NCBI GenBank assembly: GCA_021155045.1
Contig: JAJNQB010000021.1
Span: 148,484-212,483, forward strand
DNA length: 64,000 nt
Source of the DNA: Arcticibacter sp.
GTDB lineage: Bacteria > Bacteroidota > Bacteroidia > 2-12-FULL-35-15
Reading direction: 5' to 3'
In this document: positions 44,792-54,187 of the stretch, piece after piece
How positions within the stretch are numbered: the stretch's first letter is position 1
Layout: each line of letters opens with the position of its first letter
Translations under genes and position numbers: made by a program
The notes under the pieces: generated by a model
What the model was told of the DNA's origin: nothing
What the model saw: only the letters and a program-made list of their open reading frames with translations
Database searches by the model: none

Positions 44792-45349
44792 TTATTTTTT
44801 TTGATTTTTAAATGGTAATCCAAATTCGCTTAATAATGCTAATGCTTCTCCATCAGTTTTTGCTGAAGTTACAAAGGTAATATCCATACCCATTATTTTG
44901 CTTACTTTGTCTATATCTATTTCAGGGAAAATAATTTGCTCGGTTACACCTAAAGTGTAGTTTCCGTTTCCATCAAATCCTTTTTCATTAATTCCTCTAA
45001 AGTCACGAATACGTGGCAAAGCTACAGAAATTAATCTATCTAAAAACTCATACATGGTGTCGCCACGCAATGTAACTCGTACTCCAATAGCAACTCCTTT
45101 ACGAAGTTTGAAATTTGAAATATCTTTTTTAGATATTGTAGAAACTGCTTTTTGACCAGTAATAGTAGTCATTTCTTTAATTGCACCTTCTATCAATTTT
45201 TTATCCGATACAGCATCGCCTACCCCTTGGTTAAGGCAAATTTTTTGCAGCTTAGGAACTTCCATTGAGCTACTATATCCGTATTTTTTTTGTAAGGCAG
45301 AAACTACATCTGCTCTATACTTGTCTTTTAATCTTGGTGAATAAGCCAT
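44792..45349 (-). CDS. rplE: 50S ribosomal protein uL5
   Basis: One hundred and eighty-five residues: VPKLQKICLNQGVGDAV, AVSTISKKDISNFKLRKGVAIGVRVTLRG, LPRIRDFRGINEKGFDGNGNYTLGVTEQIIFPEI. Binds 5S rRNA and contacts P-site tRNA. Its ATG overlaps the rplX stop by one base (TAATG). Confidence 0.98.
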   Translation of the reverse strand: MAYSPRLKDKYRADVVSALQKKYGYSSSMEVPKLQKICLNQGVGDAVSDKKLIEGAIKEMTTITGQKAVSTISKKDISNFKLRKGVAIGVRVTLRGDTMYEFLDRLISVALPRIRDFRGINEKGFDGNGNYTLGVTEQIIFPEIDIDKVSKIMGMDITFVTSAKTDGEALALLSEFGLPFKNQKK

Positions 45350-45672
45350 TATTTAATTACCTCCCCAGTTTTTTTTGAAAAACGTACTAATTTTTTATTA
45401 TCATCTAATTTTCTTCCAATACGAGTTGGTTTTCCTGTTCCAGGTTCAACTAGCATTAGGTTTGAAATATGAATTGAAGCTTCTTGACTAACAATTCCGC
45501 CATTTGGTGTTTTAGCATTTGGTTTAGTATGTTTTGATACTAAATTAACACCTTCAACAAAAGCACGGTTTTTTGTTCTGTCAATCAACAAAACTTTCCC
45601 TTCTTTTCCTTTTGACTCTCCAGCTAAAACTTTAACTGTATCGCCTTTTTTAATATGTAATTTCGCTTGCAT
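45349..45672 (-). CDS. rplX: 50S ribosomal protein uL24
   Basis: One hundred and seven residues: LHIKKGDTVKVLAGESKGKEGKVLLID (KOW motif) and VNLVSKHTKPNAKTPNGGIVSQEASIHISNLMLV. An assembly initiator near the exit tunnel. Coupled to rplE by a one-base overlap. Confidence 0.97.
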   Translation of the reverse strand: MQAKLHIKKGDTVKVLAGESKGKEGKVLLIDRTKNRAFVEGVNLVSKHTKPNAKTPNGGIVSQEASIHISNLMLVEPGTGKPTRIGRKLDDNKKLVRFSKKTGEVIK

Positions 45673-45693
45673 TGCTTTATTTTTTTCTAATAT

Positions 45694-46062
45694 TTATAGT
45701 ACTTCTGGTGCTAATGAAATGATTTTCATAAAATTTTTATCTCTCAACTCACGAGCTACTGGTCCAAAAATACGTGTTCCTCTTAATTCGTCTGTAGCAT
45801 TTAATAAAACTACAGCATTGTCATCAAAACGGATATAAGACCCATCATGACGTCTAATTTCTTTTTTTGTTCTTACTACAACTGCTTTAGAAACAGCTCC
45901 TTTTTTAATGTTACCTGAAGGCAACGCGTGTTTTACTGTAACCACAACCTTATCACCAATTGATGCATAACGTTTTTTAGTTCCACCAAGTACACGAATA
46001 ACAAGTACTTCTTTTGCACCGCTGTTATCTGCTACTAATAATCTTGATTCTTGTTGTACCAT
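45694..46062 (-). CDS. rplN: 50S ribosomal protein uL14
   Basis: One hundred and twenty-two residues: MVQQESRLLVADNSGAKEVLVIRVLGGTKKRYA and GTRIFGPVARELRDKNFMKIISLAPEVL. Forms intersubunit bridges and is the docking site of silencing factor RsfS. Confidence 0.98.
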   Translation of the reverse strand: MVQQESRLLVADNSGAKEVLVIRVLGGTKKRYASIGDKVVVTVKHALPSGNIKKGAVSKAVVVRTKKEIRRHDGSYIRFDDNAVVLLNATDELRGTRIFGPVARELRDKNFMKIISLAPEVL

Positions 46063-46127
46063 TTTTTTTATTATTAATTGGATTGATTCACTTTTTCAAG
46101 TCAGCGCAATCACAACATGTTTATTGT

Positions 46128-46382
46128 TTATTTTGCTTTTTCAAGTACTTCTACTAATCTCCAGCATTTGTTTTTGCTGATAGGACGAGTTTCCATTATT
46201 TTAACTGTATCACCAATTGTACACTCATTTTTTTCATCATGAGCAACGAATTTTGTGCTTTTGTTAAGGAACTTTCCATATTTAGGGTGTTTTACTTTAC
46301 GTTCCACTACCACTACAATAGATTTATCCATTTTATTGCTTGTAACCAAGCCAATTTTTTCTTTTCTTAAATTTCTTTCCAT
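46128..46382 (-). CDS. rpsQ: 30S ribosomal protein uS17
   Basis: Eighty-four residues: RKEKIGLVTSNKMDKSIVVVVERKVKHPKYGKFL and the OB-fold signature GDTVKIMETRPISKNKCWRLVEVLEKA. Primary 16S rRNA binder. Confidence 0.97.
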   Translation of the reverse strand: MERNLRKEKIGLVTSNKMDKSIVVVVERKVKHPKYGKFLNKSTKFVAHDEKNECTIGDTVKIMETRPISKNKCWRLVEVLEKAK

Positions 46383-46391
46383 TTTATGAAA

Positions 46392-46595
46392 TTATTTTTT
46401 TGCCGCAGCAATTTCTTTTTTACGAAGTTCTGTTTTTAATCTTGCAACAGTTTTTCTATTAACTGTAATTTTTGCAGGATTTTCAATTGGTGATACTGCA
46501 TGGTTCAATTTTAATTTAACCAATGAAGCTTTTTCTTCCTGAATTTTTTCACGAATATCAGCTATTGAAAGTTGTTGAATATCAGCTTGTTTCAT
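46392..46595 (-). CDS. rpmC: 50S ribosomal protein uL29
   Basis: Sixty-seven residues in two helices: DIRE.IQEEKASLVKLKLNHAVSPIENPAKI and a basic C-terminus. At the exit tunnel, part of the docking site for trigger factor and SRP. Confidence 0.95.
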   Translation of the reverse strand: MKQADIQQLSIADIREKIQEEKASLVKLKLNHAVSPIENPAKITVNRKTVARLKTELRKKEIAAAKK

Positions 46596-46615
46596 CTTTT
46601 ACTTATTATTATAAA

Positions 46616-47044
46616 TTAATTAGCTTCTGCACTATAGTCTCTTCTTACTACAAATTTAGTAGTAACTGGTAATTTTTGAGCTGCTAAACGTAATGCTTCT
46701 TTAGCCACATCTAATGGAACACCATCAGCTTCAAAAATAACACGACCTGGTTTAACAACTGCTACCCAATACTCAGGAGCACCTTTACCTTTACCCATAC
46801 GAACCTCTGCTGGTTTTTTAGTAATTGGTTTATCAGGGAAAACACGAATCCATATCTGTCCTTCACGTTTCATAAAACGTGTTACCGCAACCCTAGCTGC
46901 CTCAATTTGGCGAGCTGTTACCCAGCATCCTTCTGTTGCCTTAATGCCAAATGATCCAAATGTAAGTTGATCGCCACGTTTAGCGTCCCCTTTCATTTTC
47001 ATCTTGTGCATCTTTCTGTATTTTGTTCTTTTAGGCTGTAACAT
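46616..47044 (-). CDS. rplP: 50S ribosomal protein uL16
   Basis: One hundred and forty-two residues: MLQPKRTKYRKMHKMKMKG, GCWVTARQIEAARVAVTRFMKREGQIWIRVFPDKPITKKPAEVRMGKGKGAPEYWVAVVKPG. Sits by the A-site tRNA and is needed for the peptidyl-transferase centre. Confidence 0.98.
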   Translation of the reverse strand: MLQPKRTKYRKMHKMKMKGDAKRGDQLTFGSFGIKATEGCWVTARQIEAARVAVTRFMKREGQIWIRVFPDKPITKKPAEVRMGKGKGAPEYWVAVVKPGRVIFEADGVPLDVAKEALRLAAQKLPVTTKFVVRRDYSAEAN

Positions 47045-47091
47045 TGTATATATTTATTTAAAAATCAATGAATTATATTCTTTATCTAAAC

Positions 47092-47853
47092 TTATTTCCC
47101 TTTAGGTTTGTTGCCGCGTGGTCCACCTTTTGCAAATTTAGGTGCTCCTGCACCTGAATTTGGTGCTCCACCTTTTTTATCTTTTGAACCTGCTGCATTG
47201 TTTCCAACATTAGGTGATAAATCACGTTTTCCATAAATTTCGCCTTTGCAAATCCAAACTTTTACTCCTATTCTACCATAAGTAGTATGTGCTTCTGCTA
47301 ATGCATAATCAATATCAGCACGTAAAGTGTGCAATGGTGTACGCCCTTCTTTATATCCTTCAACACGTGCCATTTCAGCTCCTCCTAAACGACCAGAACA
47401 TTTTACCTTTATTCCCTCTGCTCCCATTCTCATTGTTGAAGCAACAGCCATTTTAGTAGCTCTACGGAAAGATACACGCCCTTCGATTTGACGAGCAATA
47501 CTATCTGCAACCAAACGAGCATCTAACTCTGGACGTTTAATTTCAAAAATATTAATTTGAACATCTTTTTTAGTGATTTTTTTCAACTCTTCTTTAATCT
47601 TATCTACCTCTTGACCTCCTTTACCAATAATAATTCCCGGACGAGATGTATTGATTGTAACTGTAATAATTTTTACAGTACGTTCAATGATAATTTTTGA
47701 AATACTTGCTTTTGCCAAACGAGCTTTCAAGTAGTTTCTAATTTTAGTATCTTCAACTAATTTCTCAGAAAAATCTTTTCCTCCAAACCAATTTGAATCC
47801 CATCCTTTAATGATGCCTAAGCGTAAGCCTATCGGATTTGCTTTTTGTCCCAT
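47092..47853 (-). CDS. rpsC: 30S ribosomal protein uS3
   Basis: Two hundred and fifty-three residues: MGQKANPIGLRLGIIKGWDSNWF, a KH domain with the RPGIIIGKGGQEVDKI loop, and the C-domain ADIDYALAEAHTTYGRIGVKVWICKGEIYG. A ~35-residue Gly/Ala/Lys-rich tail follows, longer than in E. coli. Together with uS4 and uS5 it lines the mRNA entry helicase site. Confidence 0.98.
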   Translation of the reverse strand: MGQKANPIGLRLGIIKGWDSNWFGGKDFSEKLVEDTKIRNYLKARLAKASISKIIIERTVKIITVTINTSRPGIIIGKGGQEVDKIKEELKKITKKDVQINIFEIKRPELDARLVADSIARQIEGRVSFRRATKMAVASTMRMGAEGIKVKCSGRLGGAEMARVEGYKEGRTPLHTLRADIDYALAEAHTTYGRIGVKVWICKGEIYGKRDLSPNVGNNAAGSKDKKGGAPNSGAGAPKFAKGGPRGNKPKGK

Positions 47854-47867
47854 TTATTTTATAATTA

Positions 47868-48275
47868 TTATTTGGTTGTTTGTTCTAATTTTTTATCTAC
47901 TATAATCGTAACGTGATTTGAACGCTTTCTGATTCTGTTTGCGCGCCCTTGTGGAGCTGTTCTCAAACGTTTCATTTGCATTGCACTATCAACAAATACT
48001 TCTTTTACCACTAATCCACCATCTTCTGGACGTTCTCCTGTTTTTGCTTCGTAATTAGATAATGCTGAAGACAACAATTTTTCTAATCTGCCTGAAGCTT
48101 CTTTAGGATTAAACTTTAATATATTCAAAGCTTGGTACACTTCTTTTCCTCTAATTAAGTCTGCCAACAATCTCATTTTACGGGGAGATGTAGGGCAATT
48201 ACGCAACACTGCAAAATATTTGCTTTTATTTGCCTCTTTGCGAGCGTCTGCTGCTTGTTTTTTTCTAACACCCAT
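47868..48275 (-). CDS. rplV: 50S ribosomal protein uL22
   Basis: One hundred and thirty-five residues: RNCPTSPRKMRLLADLIRGKEVYQALNIL and the tunnel hairpin region FVDSAMQMKRLRTAPQGRANRIRKRSNHVTIIV. The hairpin lines the exit tunnel near the macrolide site. Confidence 0.98.
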   Translation of the reverse strand: MGVRKKQAADARKEANKSKYFAVLRNCPTSPRKMRLLADLIRGKEVYQALNILKFNPKEASGRLEKLLSSALSNYEAKTGERPEDGGLVVKEVFVDSAMQMKRLRTAPQGRANRIRKRSNHVTIIVDKKLEQTTK

Positions 48276-48316
48276 TTCTTGTTATTTTTAAAATATCCTT
48301 ATTTACTATTAAATTT

Positions 48317-48601
48317 TTATTTTGCTCCGCTTGCTTTATCTCTATTTCCTGAGTGACCTCTGAAAGTACGAGTTGGTGCAAACTCTCCAAATTTATGTCC
48401 TACCATATTTTCTGTAACATAAACAGGAACAAATTTATTTCCATTATGAACAGCTACTGTTAAACCAACAAAATCAGGAGAAATCATTGATCTACGTGAC
48501 CATGTTTTTACAACTGTTTTTTTGCCAGATGCTTGTACATCAGCTAATTTTTTTTCAAGTTTCCAGTCAATAAAGGGACCTTTTTTTAATGAACGTGCCA
48601 T
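48317..48601 (-). CDS. rpsS: 30S ribosomal protein uS19
   Basis: Ninety-four residues: MARSLKKGPFIDWKLEKKL, KTWSRRSMISPDFVGLTVAVHNGNKFVPVYVTENMVGHKFGEFAPTR. Head protein next to uS13. Confidence 0.98.
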   Translation of the reverse strand: MARSLKKGPFIDWKLEKKLADVQASGKKTVVKTWSRRSMISPDFVGLTVAVHNGNKFVPVYVTENMVGHKFGEFAPTRTFRGHSGNRDKASGAK

Positions 48602-48660
48602 TTCTTTTGTTTTTTAGTTGTGAATCACGCTACAAGCGCAACCATTAAACCAAGTTTATA

Positions 48661-49485
48661 CTATTTTTTTCTTTTTTCTATAATGTATTTATTAGAAGCC
48701 TTTTTAGGATAACGTGTTTTGTATCCTTTTGAAGGTAATCCTTTGCGTGAACGAGGATGACCTCCAGAAGCTCTTCCTTCACCTCCACCCATAGGATGAT
48801 CAACAGGATTCATAGCTACTGGACGAGTTCTTGGTCTGCGTCCTTGCCAACGTGTACGACCAGCTTTACCACTTATTTCTAAGTTATGATCTGCATTTGA
48901 TACAGAACCAATAGTAGCCATACAAGTAGTTAAAATCATACGTGTTTCTCCTGAAGGCATTTTAACAACTGCATATTTACCATCACGAGCACTCAATTGA
49001 GCATAAGAACCAGCACTACGAGCCATAATAGCTCCTTGTCCTGGACGTAACTCGATATTATGAATAACTGTTCCCAAAGGAATATCAGATAAAAACAATG
49101 CATTTCCTACTTCAGGAGCTGCGTCTTTACCTGCATTGATTTTTTGTCCAACTTGAATTCCGTTTGGAGCAATAATATAACGTTTTTCACCATCAGCATA
49201 AACTACCAATGCAATACGTGCTGAACGATTTGGATCGTACTCAACAGTTTTAACTGTGGCAGGAATTCCTTGCTTATCGCGTTTAAAATCTATAATACGG
49301 TATTGTTGTTTATGACCGCCACCTAAGTAGCGCATAGTCATTTTTCCAGTATTATCACGACCACCAGATCTTTTTGAAGGTTCTACTAAACTTTTTTCTG
49401 GTTTTCCAGCCGTAATATCAGCGTTATCGTTTACTAATTTAAAACGCTGCCCAGGAGTTAGGGGTCTTAATTTTTTTAATGCCAT
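48661..49485 (-). CDS. rplB: 50S ribosomal protein uL2
   Basis: Two hundred and seventy-four residues: SGGRDNTGKMTMRYLGGGHKQQYR, IELRPGQGAIMARSAGSYAQL and RPVAMNPVDHPMGGGEGRASGGH, including the conserved His near the peptidyl-transferase centre. Full length. Confidence 0.98.
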   Translation of the reverse strand: MALKKLRPLTPGQRFKLVNDNADITAGKPEKSLVEPSKRSGGRDNTGKMTMRYLGGGHKQQYRIIDFKRDKQGIPATVKTVEYDPNRSARIALVVYADGEKRYIIAPNGIQVGQKINAGKDAAPEVGNALFLSDIPLGTVIHNIELRPGQGAIMARSAGSYAQLSARDGKYAVVKMPSGETRMILTTCMATIGSVSNADHNLEISGKAGRTRWQGRRPRTRPVAMNPVDHPMGGGEGRASGGHPRSRKGLPSKGYKTRYPKKASNKYIIEKRKK

Positions 49486-49546
49486 TTTAGTTTTTTTATT
49501 TTCACAGGTTACTTAACCTGTATAAGTTTATATCAATCTCTCTCTA

Positions 49547-49837
49547 TTAAATACCTGCGTAAAAATCAATAATTTCGCCTTGTTTTAGAGTAACAATCGC
49601 TTTTTTGTGTTGATTAACTCTTCCAATAGCTAAACCTTTTGTGGTATTTCTTGATTTTACTTTACCCAAATAGTTTTGAGTGTTTACAGTTTCTACTGTT
49701 ACACCATACATTTTTTCAACAGCTTGTTTAATTTCAACTTTGTTTGCATCTTTTGATACAACAAAACCATAGCGATTTAATTTTTCGCCTTGTGCTGTCA
49801 TTTTTTCGGTTAAAACCGGCTTTACAATTACGCTCAT
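49547..49837 (-). CDS. rplW: 50S ribosomal protein uL23
   Basis: Ninety-six residues: VIVKPVLTEKMTAQGEKLNRYGFVVSKDANKVEIKQAVEKMYGVTVETVNT. Exit-tunnel protein, main trigger factor contact. Confidence 0.97.
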   Translation of the reverse strand: MSVIVKPVLTEKMTAQGEKLNRYGFVVSKDANKVEIKQAVEKMYGVTVETVNTQNYLGKVKSRNTTKGLAIGRVNQHKKAIVTLKQGEIIDFYAGI

Positions 49838-49841
49838 TTTA

Positions 49842-50474
49842 TTAATTACTGCTTAATAATTTCTCAATTTCCTTTACCGAACTCTCCACTAACACTAAAT
49901 TTTGTGCATTCAAAATATCGTAAGTGTTTAAATCTGAAGCCATTACAACTTTTGTCTTGGTCAAATTTCGGGACGACAAATATATATTTTTATTTGATTC
50001 CCCCAACACTAATAAGGTTTTTTTATCTGAAAGCTTTAAATTGTTGATTAAATCAACATATTTTTTAGTTTTTGGTGCTTCAAAACTGAAGTCTTCTAAA
50101 ACGGTGATGTTATTATCTTTTGCTTTATAAGCCAAAGCTGAAAAACGTGCTAATCTTTTTAATTTTTTATTCAATTTAAAAGAATAATCACGAGGGCGAG
50201 GTCCAAAAATACGACCACCACCAACGATAGTACCAGACTTAATACTTCCAGCACGTGCTCCACCGGTTCCTTTTTGTTTCTTTAGTTTTTTAGTTGACCC
50301 AGCTACTTCATTTCTTTCTTTAGATTTGTGTGTACCTTGGCGTTTATTTGCTAAATGTTGTTTAACATCTAAATAAATTGCATGGTCATTCGGTTCGATG
50401 CCAAAGATTGCATCGTTTAAGCTTACCTTCTTAGAAGTTGCTTTACCGCTTATATTTACTACTGATACTTCCAT
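49842..50474 (-). CDS. rplD: 50S ribosomal protein uL4
   Basis: Two hundred and ten residues from the ATG at 50474 (MEVSVVNISGKATSKKV). A GTG at 50510 is in frame but lies inside rplC, so it is not used. The segment RQGTHKSKERNEVAGSTKKLKKQKGTGGARAGSIKSGTIVGGGRIFGPRPRDYSF is the tunnel loop. It starts one base after the rplC stop. uL4 often feeds back on the S10 operon. Confidence 0.97.
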   Translation of the reverse strand: MEVSVVNISGKATSKKVSLNDAIFGIEPNDHAIYLDVKQHLANKRQGTHKSKERNEVAGSTKKLKKQKGTGGARAGSIKSGTIVGGGRIFGPRPRDYSFKLNKKLKRLARFSALAYKAKDNNITVLEDFSFEAPKTKKYVDLINNLKLSDKKTLLVLGESNKNIYLSSRNLTKTKVVMASDLNTYDILNAQNLVLVESSVKEIEKLLSSN

Positions 50475-50475
50475 T

Positions 50476-51099
50476 TTATTTTTCAATTGTAACGTATGAA
50501 CCTTTTGCACCTACAACAGAACCTTTAACAATTAAAAGGTTTTTATCGGCAAGCACTTTTACTACTTGTAAATTTTGTATTTTAACACTGTTTCCGCCCA
50601 TACGACCTGCCATGCGCATTCCTTTGAATACACGTGAAGGCCAAGATGATGCTCCTAATGAACCAGGTGCTCTTTCTCTATCGTGTTGACCGTGAGATTT
50701 ATTAGCATGTCCAACACCACTAAAATTATGACGTTTTACAACACCTTGAAAACCTTTTCCTTTTGAAGTTCCTGCAACATCAACAAAGTCGCCTTCTGCG
50801 AACAATTCAACAGTTACAGTATCTCCAAGATTTTTTTGATCTTCGAAATGTTTAAATTCAACCAATCTACGTTTAGGAGTAGTAGAGGCTTTAGCGAAGT
50901 GTCCTTGCATTGCAGAAGAAGTATGTTTTTCTTTCTTCTCATCAAATGACAACTGTACTGAAGCATAACCGTCTTTCTCCAAGGTTTTTACTTGCGTAAC
51001 AACGCAAGGACCAGCTTCGATAATTGTGCATGGTATATATTTACCATTGGCACCGAAGATACTGGTCATTCCAATTTTTTTACCTATTATTCCAGACAT
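50476..51099 (-). CDS. rplC: 50S ribosomal protein uL3
   Basis: Two hundred and seven residues: MSGIIGKKIGMTSIFGANGKYIPCTIIEAGPCVVTQVK, GTSKGKGFQGVVKRHNFSGVGHANKSHGQHDRERAPGSLGASSWPSRVFKGMRMAGRMGG, whose Gln is the usual PrmB methylation site. One of two 50S assembly initiators. Confidence 0.98.
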   Translation of the reverse strand: MSGIIGKKIGMTSIFGANGKYIPCTIIEAGPCVVTQVKTLEKDGYASVQLSFDEKKEKHTSSAMQGHFAKASTTPKRRLVEFKHFEDQKNLGDTVTVELFAEGDFVDVAGTSKGKGFQGVVKRHNFSGVGHANKSHGQHDRERAPGSLGASSWPSRVFKGMRMAGRMGGNSVKIQNLQVVKVLADKNLLIVKGSVVGAKGSYVTIEK

Positions 51100-51182
51100 T
51101 TTTTAATTAATTATTGATTTATAATTTGGTGATTTGGAGTATTAACTATCTAATTCTCCACCTCTCTCTAATTCTTGATTTA
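51100..51182. repeat. Word-repeat hairpin spacer between rpsJ and rplC
   Basis: Eighty-three bases with TTGGTGATTTGGAG on one side and TTCTCCACCTCTCTCTAATT on the other, able to pair loosely. Same style as the spacers at 42153 and 42417. No ORF. Confidence 0.45.
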
Positions 51183-51491
51183 TTAAGATGCTTTAATTTC
51201 TACTTCAACACCACTAGGTAACTCTAATTTCATAAGAGCATCTACTGTTTTTGATGTTGATTGGTAAATATCTAACAATCTTTTGTATGAGCACAATTGA
51301 AATTGTTCACGTGCTTTTTTGTTTACGTGAGGCGAACGCAATACAGTATAAATTTTCTTTTGTGTAGGCAATGGAATTGGTCCGCTTACAACTGCCCCTG
51401 TTAATTTAACTGTTTTTACAATTTTTTCAGCCGATTTATCAACTAAGTTGAAATCGTACGATTTTAATTTGATTCTGATTTTTTGGCTCAT
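51183..51491 (-). CDS. rpsJ: 30S ribosomal protein uS10
   Basis: One hundred and two residues: MSQKIRIKLKSYDFNLVDKSAEKIVKTVKLTGAVVSGPIPLPTQKKIYTVLRSPHVNKKAREQFQL. First gene of the S10 cluster; follows fusA directly, with no tuf gene in between. uS10 also joins NusB in antitermination. Confidence 0.98.
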   Translation of the reverse strand: MSQKIRIKLKSYDFNLVDKSAEKIVKTVKLTGAVVSGPIPLPTQKKIYTVLRSPHVNKKAREQFQLCSYKRLLDIYQSTSKTVDALMKLELPSGVEVEIKAS

Positions 51492-51521
51492 AATTATTAT
51501 GTATAAAGAACGATTTTATTT

Positions 51522-53642
51522 TTAAACTTTTTCTGCTGCTTTACCTTTTGCTTTTGCGATTACATCATCAGCAATATTGCGTGGTGTTTCTGCATAGTGA
51601 TCAAATTCCATTGTGCTTGTAGCACGTCCAGAAGTGATAGTACGCAATTGTGTAACATATCCAAACATTTCAGACAATGGAACTTTAGCTTTAACAACTT
51701 GTGTAACTCCTTTAGAGTCCATTCCTTCAATTTGACCTCTACGTTTGTTTAAGTCTCCTACCACATCACCCATATTTTGCTCAGGAGTTAAAACCTCAAT
51801 TTTCATGATAGGTTCTAACAATACTGGTTTACATTTTGGTAATGCTTCGCGGAATGCTGTACGAGCAGCAATTTCGAATGACAATGCATCAGAATCGACA
51901 TTGTGATAAGAACCGTCTATCAAACGAATTTTTAATGAATCCATTGGGTATCCAGCTAAAACACCGTTTACCATTGCTTGTTTAAAGCCTTTTTCTACAG
52001 ATGGAATAAACTCACGTGGAATATTACCACCAGAAATTTCGTTCACAAATTGTAAACCTCCATCTTTTACTATATCCCAATCAGCATCCACTGGTGATGC
52101 AACAAATTTTATATCAGCAAATTTACCACGACCACCTGATTGTTTTTTGTAAACCTCACGATGTTCAACAGAACCATTGATAGTTTCTTTGTAAGAAACT
52201 TGTGGTGCTCCTTGATTAACTTCTACTTTAAACTCTCTTTTTAAACGATCAACAATGATTTCTAAGTGTAACTCTCCCATTCCACTTACAATTGTTTGTC
52301 CGCTATCTTCATCCGTTTTTACACGGAATGTAGGATCTTCTTCCGATAATTTATTTAATGCAACGCCTAATTTATCAAGATCTGCTTGCGTTTTTGGCTC
52401 AATTGCAATTCCGATAACTGGTTCAGGGAAATTCATTGCTTCTAATACAATAGGATGTTTTTCATCACACAAAGTATCTCCTGTACGAATATCTTTAAAT
52501 CCAACTGCTGCTCCAATATCTCCTGCTTCAATAAATTCAATTGCATTTTGTTTATTTGCATGCATTTGGAAGATACGAGAAATACGCTCCTTGTTTCCAC
52601 TACGAGTGTTTAATACATAAGAACCTGCATCTAAACGACCAGAATATGCACGGAAGAAACACAAACGACCAACAAATGGGTCGGTTGCGATTTTAAATGC
52701 AAGCGCTGTAAATGGCTCTTTTGCATCTGGTTTACGAACAACTTCTTCATCTGTATCAGGGTTTATTCCTTTAATATTGTCTTTATCTAATGGTGAAGGC
52801 ATTAACTCCATCACCAAATCCAACATTGTTTGAACACCTTTATTTTTGAAAGCAGAACCACAAAGCATTGGTACCACTTTATTGTGGATACAAGCTTGAC
52901 GTAATGCTGTTAATACTTCTCTTTCAGTAATTGAATTTGGATCCTCAAAAAATTTCTCCATTAACGACTCATCAAATTCAGCAATTGCTTCAAGCAATTG
53001 ACCTCTCCAATAAGTAACGTCTTCAATCATATCTTCAGGAATAGGAACTTCTTTAAAAGTCATTCCTTTGTCTTCTTCATTCCAAACAATTCCACGGTTA
53101 TTAATTAAATCAACCACTCCAACAAATGTTTCCTCTGCTCCTATTGGTAATTGTAATGGTAATGGATTTCCTCCTAATACTTCTTTTACTTGTTTTACAA
53201 CATTTAAAAAGTCAGCACCAGAACGATCCATTTTATTAACGAAACCTAAACGAGTTACGTTATAATTGTTTGCTAATCTCCAATTTGTTTCTGATTGTGG
53301 CTCAACACCATCAACAGCCGAAAACAAAAATACTAATCCGTCAAGAACACGTAATGAACGGTTCACCTCAACAGTAAAATCAACGTGACCTGGAGTATCT
53401 ATAATATTTACTTTGTATTGTTGGTCTCTGTATTTCCAAAAACATGTTGTTGCTGCAGAAGTGATTGTTATTCCACGCTCTTGCTCTTGAACCATCCAGT
53501 CCATAGTAGCAGCACCATCATGCACCTCTCCAATTTTGTGAGTTACACCTGTATAATAAAGGATACGCTCTGTGCAAGTTGTTTTACCTGCATCAATATG
53601 AGCTGCAATTCCTATGTTTCTTGTATATTTTAAATCTGACAT
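51522..53642 (-). CDS. fusA: Elongation factor G
   Basis: Seven hundred and six residues, a translocation GTPase. G1 is AHIDAGKTTCTERILYY (residues ~14-30), switch II DTPGHVDFTVEVNRSLRVLDG, G4 NKMDRSGADF; domain II begins near 290, domain IV includes YKKQSGGRGKFADIKF and the tip loop, and domain V ends with YVTQLRTITSGRATSTMEFDHYAETP. No truncation or unusual insertion. Confidence 0.98.
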   Translation of the reverse strand: MSDLKYTRNIGIAAHIDAGKTTCTERILYYTGVTHKIGEVHDGAATMDWMVQEQERGITITSAATTCFWKYRDQQYKVNIIDTPGHVDFTVEVNRSLRVLDGLVFLFSAVDGVEPQSETNWRLANNYNVTRLGFVNKMDRSGADFLNVVKQVKEVLGGNPLPLQLPIGAEETFVGVVDLINNRGIVWNEEDKGMTFKEVPIPEDMIEDVTYWRGQLLEAIAEFDESLMEKFFEDPNSITEREVLTALRQACIHNKVVPMLCGSAFKNKGVQTMLDLVMELMPSPLDKDNIKGINPDTDEEVVRKPDAKEPFTALAFKIATDPFVGRLCFFRAYSGRLDAGSYVLNTRSGNKERISRIFQMHANKQNAIEFIEAGDIGAAVGFKDIRTGDTLCDEKHPIVLEAMNFPEPVIGIAIEPKTQADLDKLGVALNKLSEEDPTFRVKTDEDSGQTIVSGMGELHLEIIVDRLKREFKVEVNQGAPQVSYKETINGSVEHREVYKKQSGGRGKFADIKFVASPVDADWDIVKDGGLQFVNEISGGNIPREFIPSVEKGFKQAMVNGVLAGYPMDSLKIRLIDGSYHNVDSDALSFEIAARTAFREALPKCKPVLLEPIMKIEVLTPEQNMGDVVGDLNKRRGQIEGMDSKGVTQVVKAKVPLSEMFGYVTQLRTITSGRATSTMEFDHYAETPRNIADDVIAKAKGKAAEKV

Positions 53643-53662
53643 TTCAGTAATGTAATAATTAA

Positions 53663-54130
53663 TTAAAATTTAAAGTGAGAAAATGCTTTATTTGCATCAG
53701 CCATTTTGTGTACGTCTTCTTTCTTTTTAAATGCAGCACCTTCTTCTTTTGAAGCAGCAACAATTTCTCCAGCTAATTTTTGAGCCATTGATTTTTCGTT
53801 ACGTTTACGAGCATAAAGAATCATCCATTTAATTCCCATTGATACTTTACGTTCTGGACGTATTTCTGTAGGAATTTGAAAAGTAGCTCCACCAACTCTA
53901 CGGCTACGAACCTCTACTGCTGGAGTAACATTACCCAACGCTTTTTTAAACACTTCTAATCCATCTTGTTCAGTACGTTTTTGAACTACATCAATTGCCT
54001 CATAAAACACTTCGTAAGAAGTATTCTTTTTTCCATCATACATTAAATTGTTTACAAAACGTGTTACCAACACATCATTAAATTTTGGATCAGGTAACAA
54101 AATTCTTTTTTTAGCTCTGGTTTTTCTCAT
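53663..54130 (-). CDS. rpsG: 30S ribosomal protein uS7
   Basis: One hundred and fifty-five residues: MRKTRAKKRILLPDPKFNDVLVTRFVNNLMYDGKKN and NVTPAVEVRSRRVGGATFQIPTEI. Head nucleator next to the E site. It has a 57-base spacer to rpsL. Confidence 0.98.
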   Translation of the reverse strand: MRKTRAKKRILLPDPKFNDVLVTRFVNNLMYDGKKNTSYEVFYEAIDVVQKRTEQDGLEVFKKALGNVTPAVEVRSRRVGGATFQIPTEIRPERKVSMGIKWMILYARKRNEKSMAQKLAGEIVAASKEEGAAFKKKEDVHKMADANKAFSHFKF

Positions 54131-54187
54131 CTTATATTTAGTATTGAGTCTTTAATATTTTTTTTACTTAAAGACTAGTGACTATTT

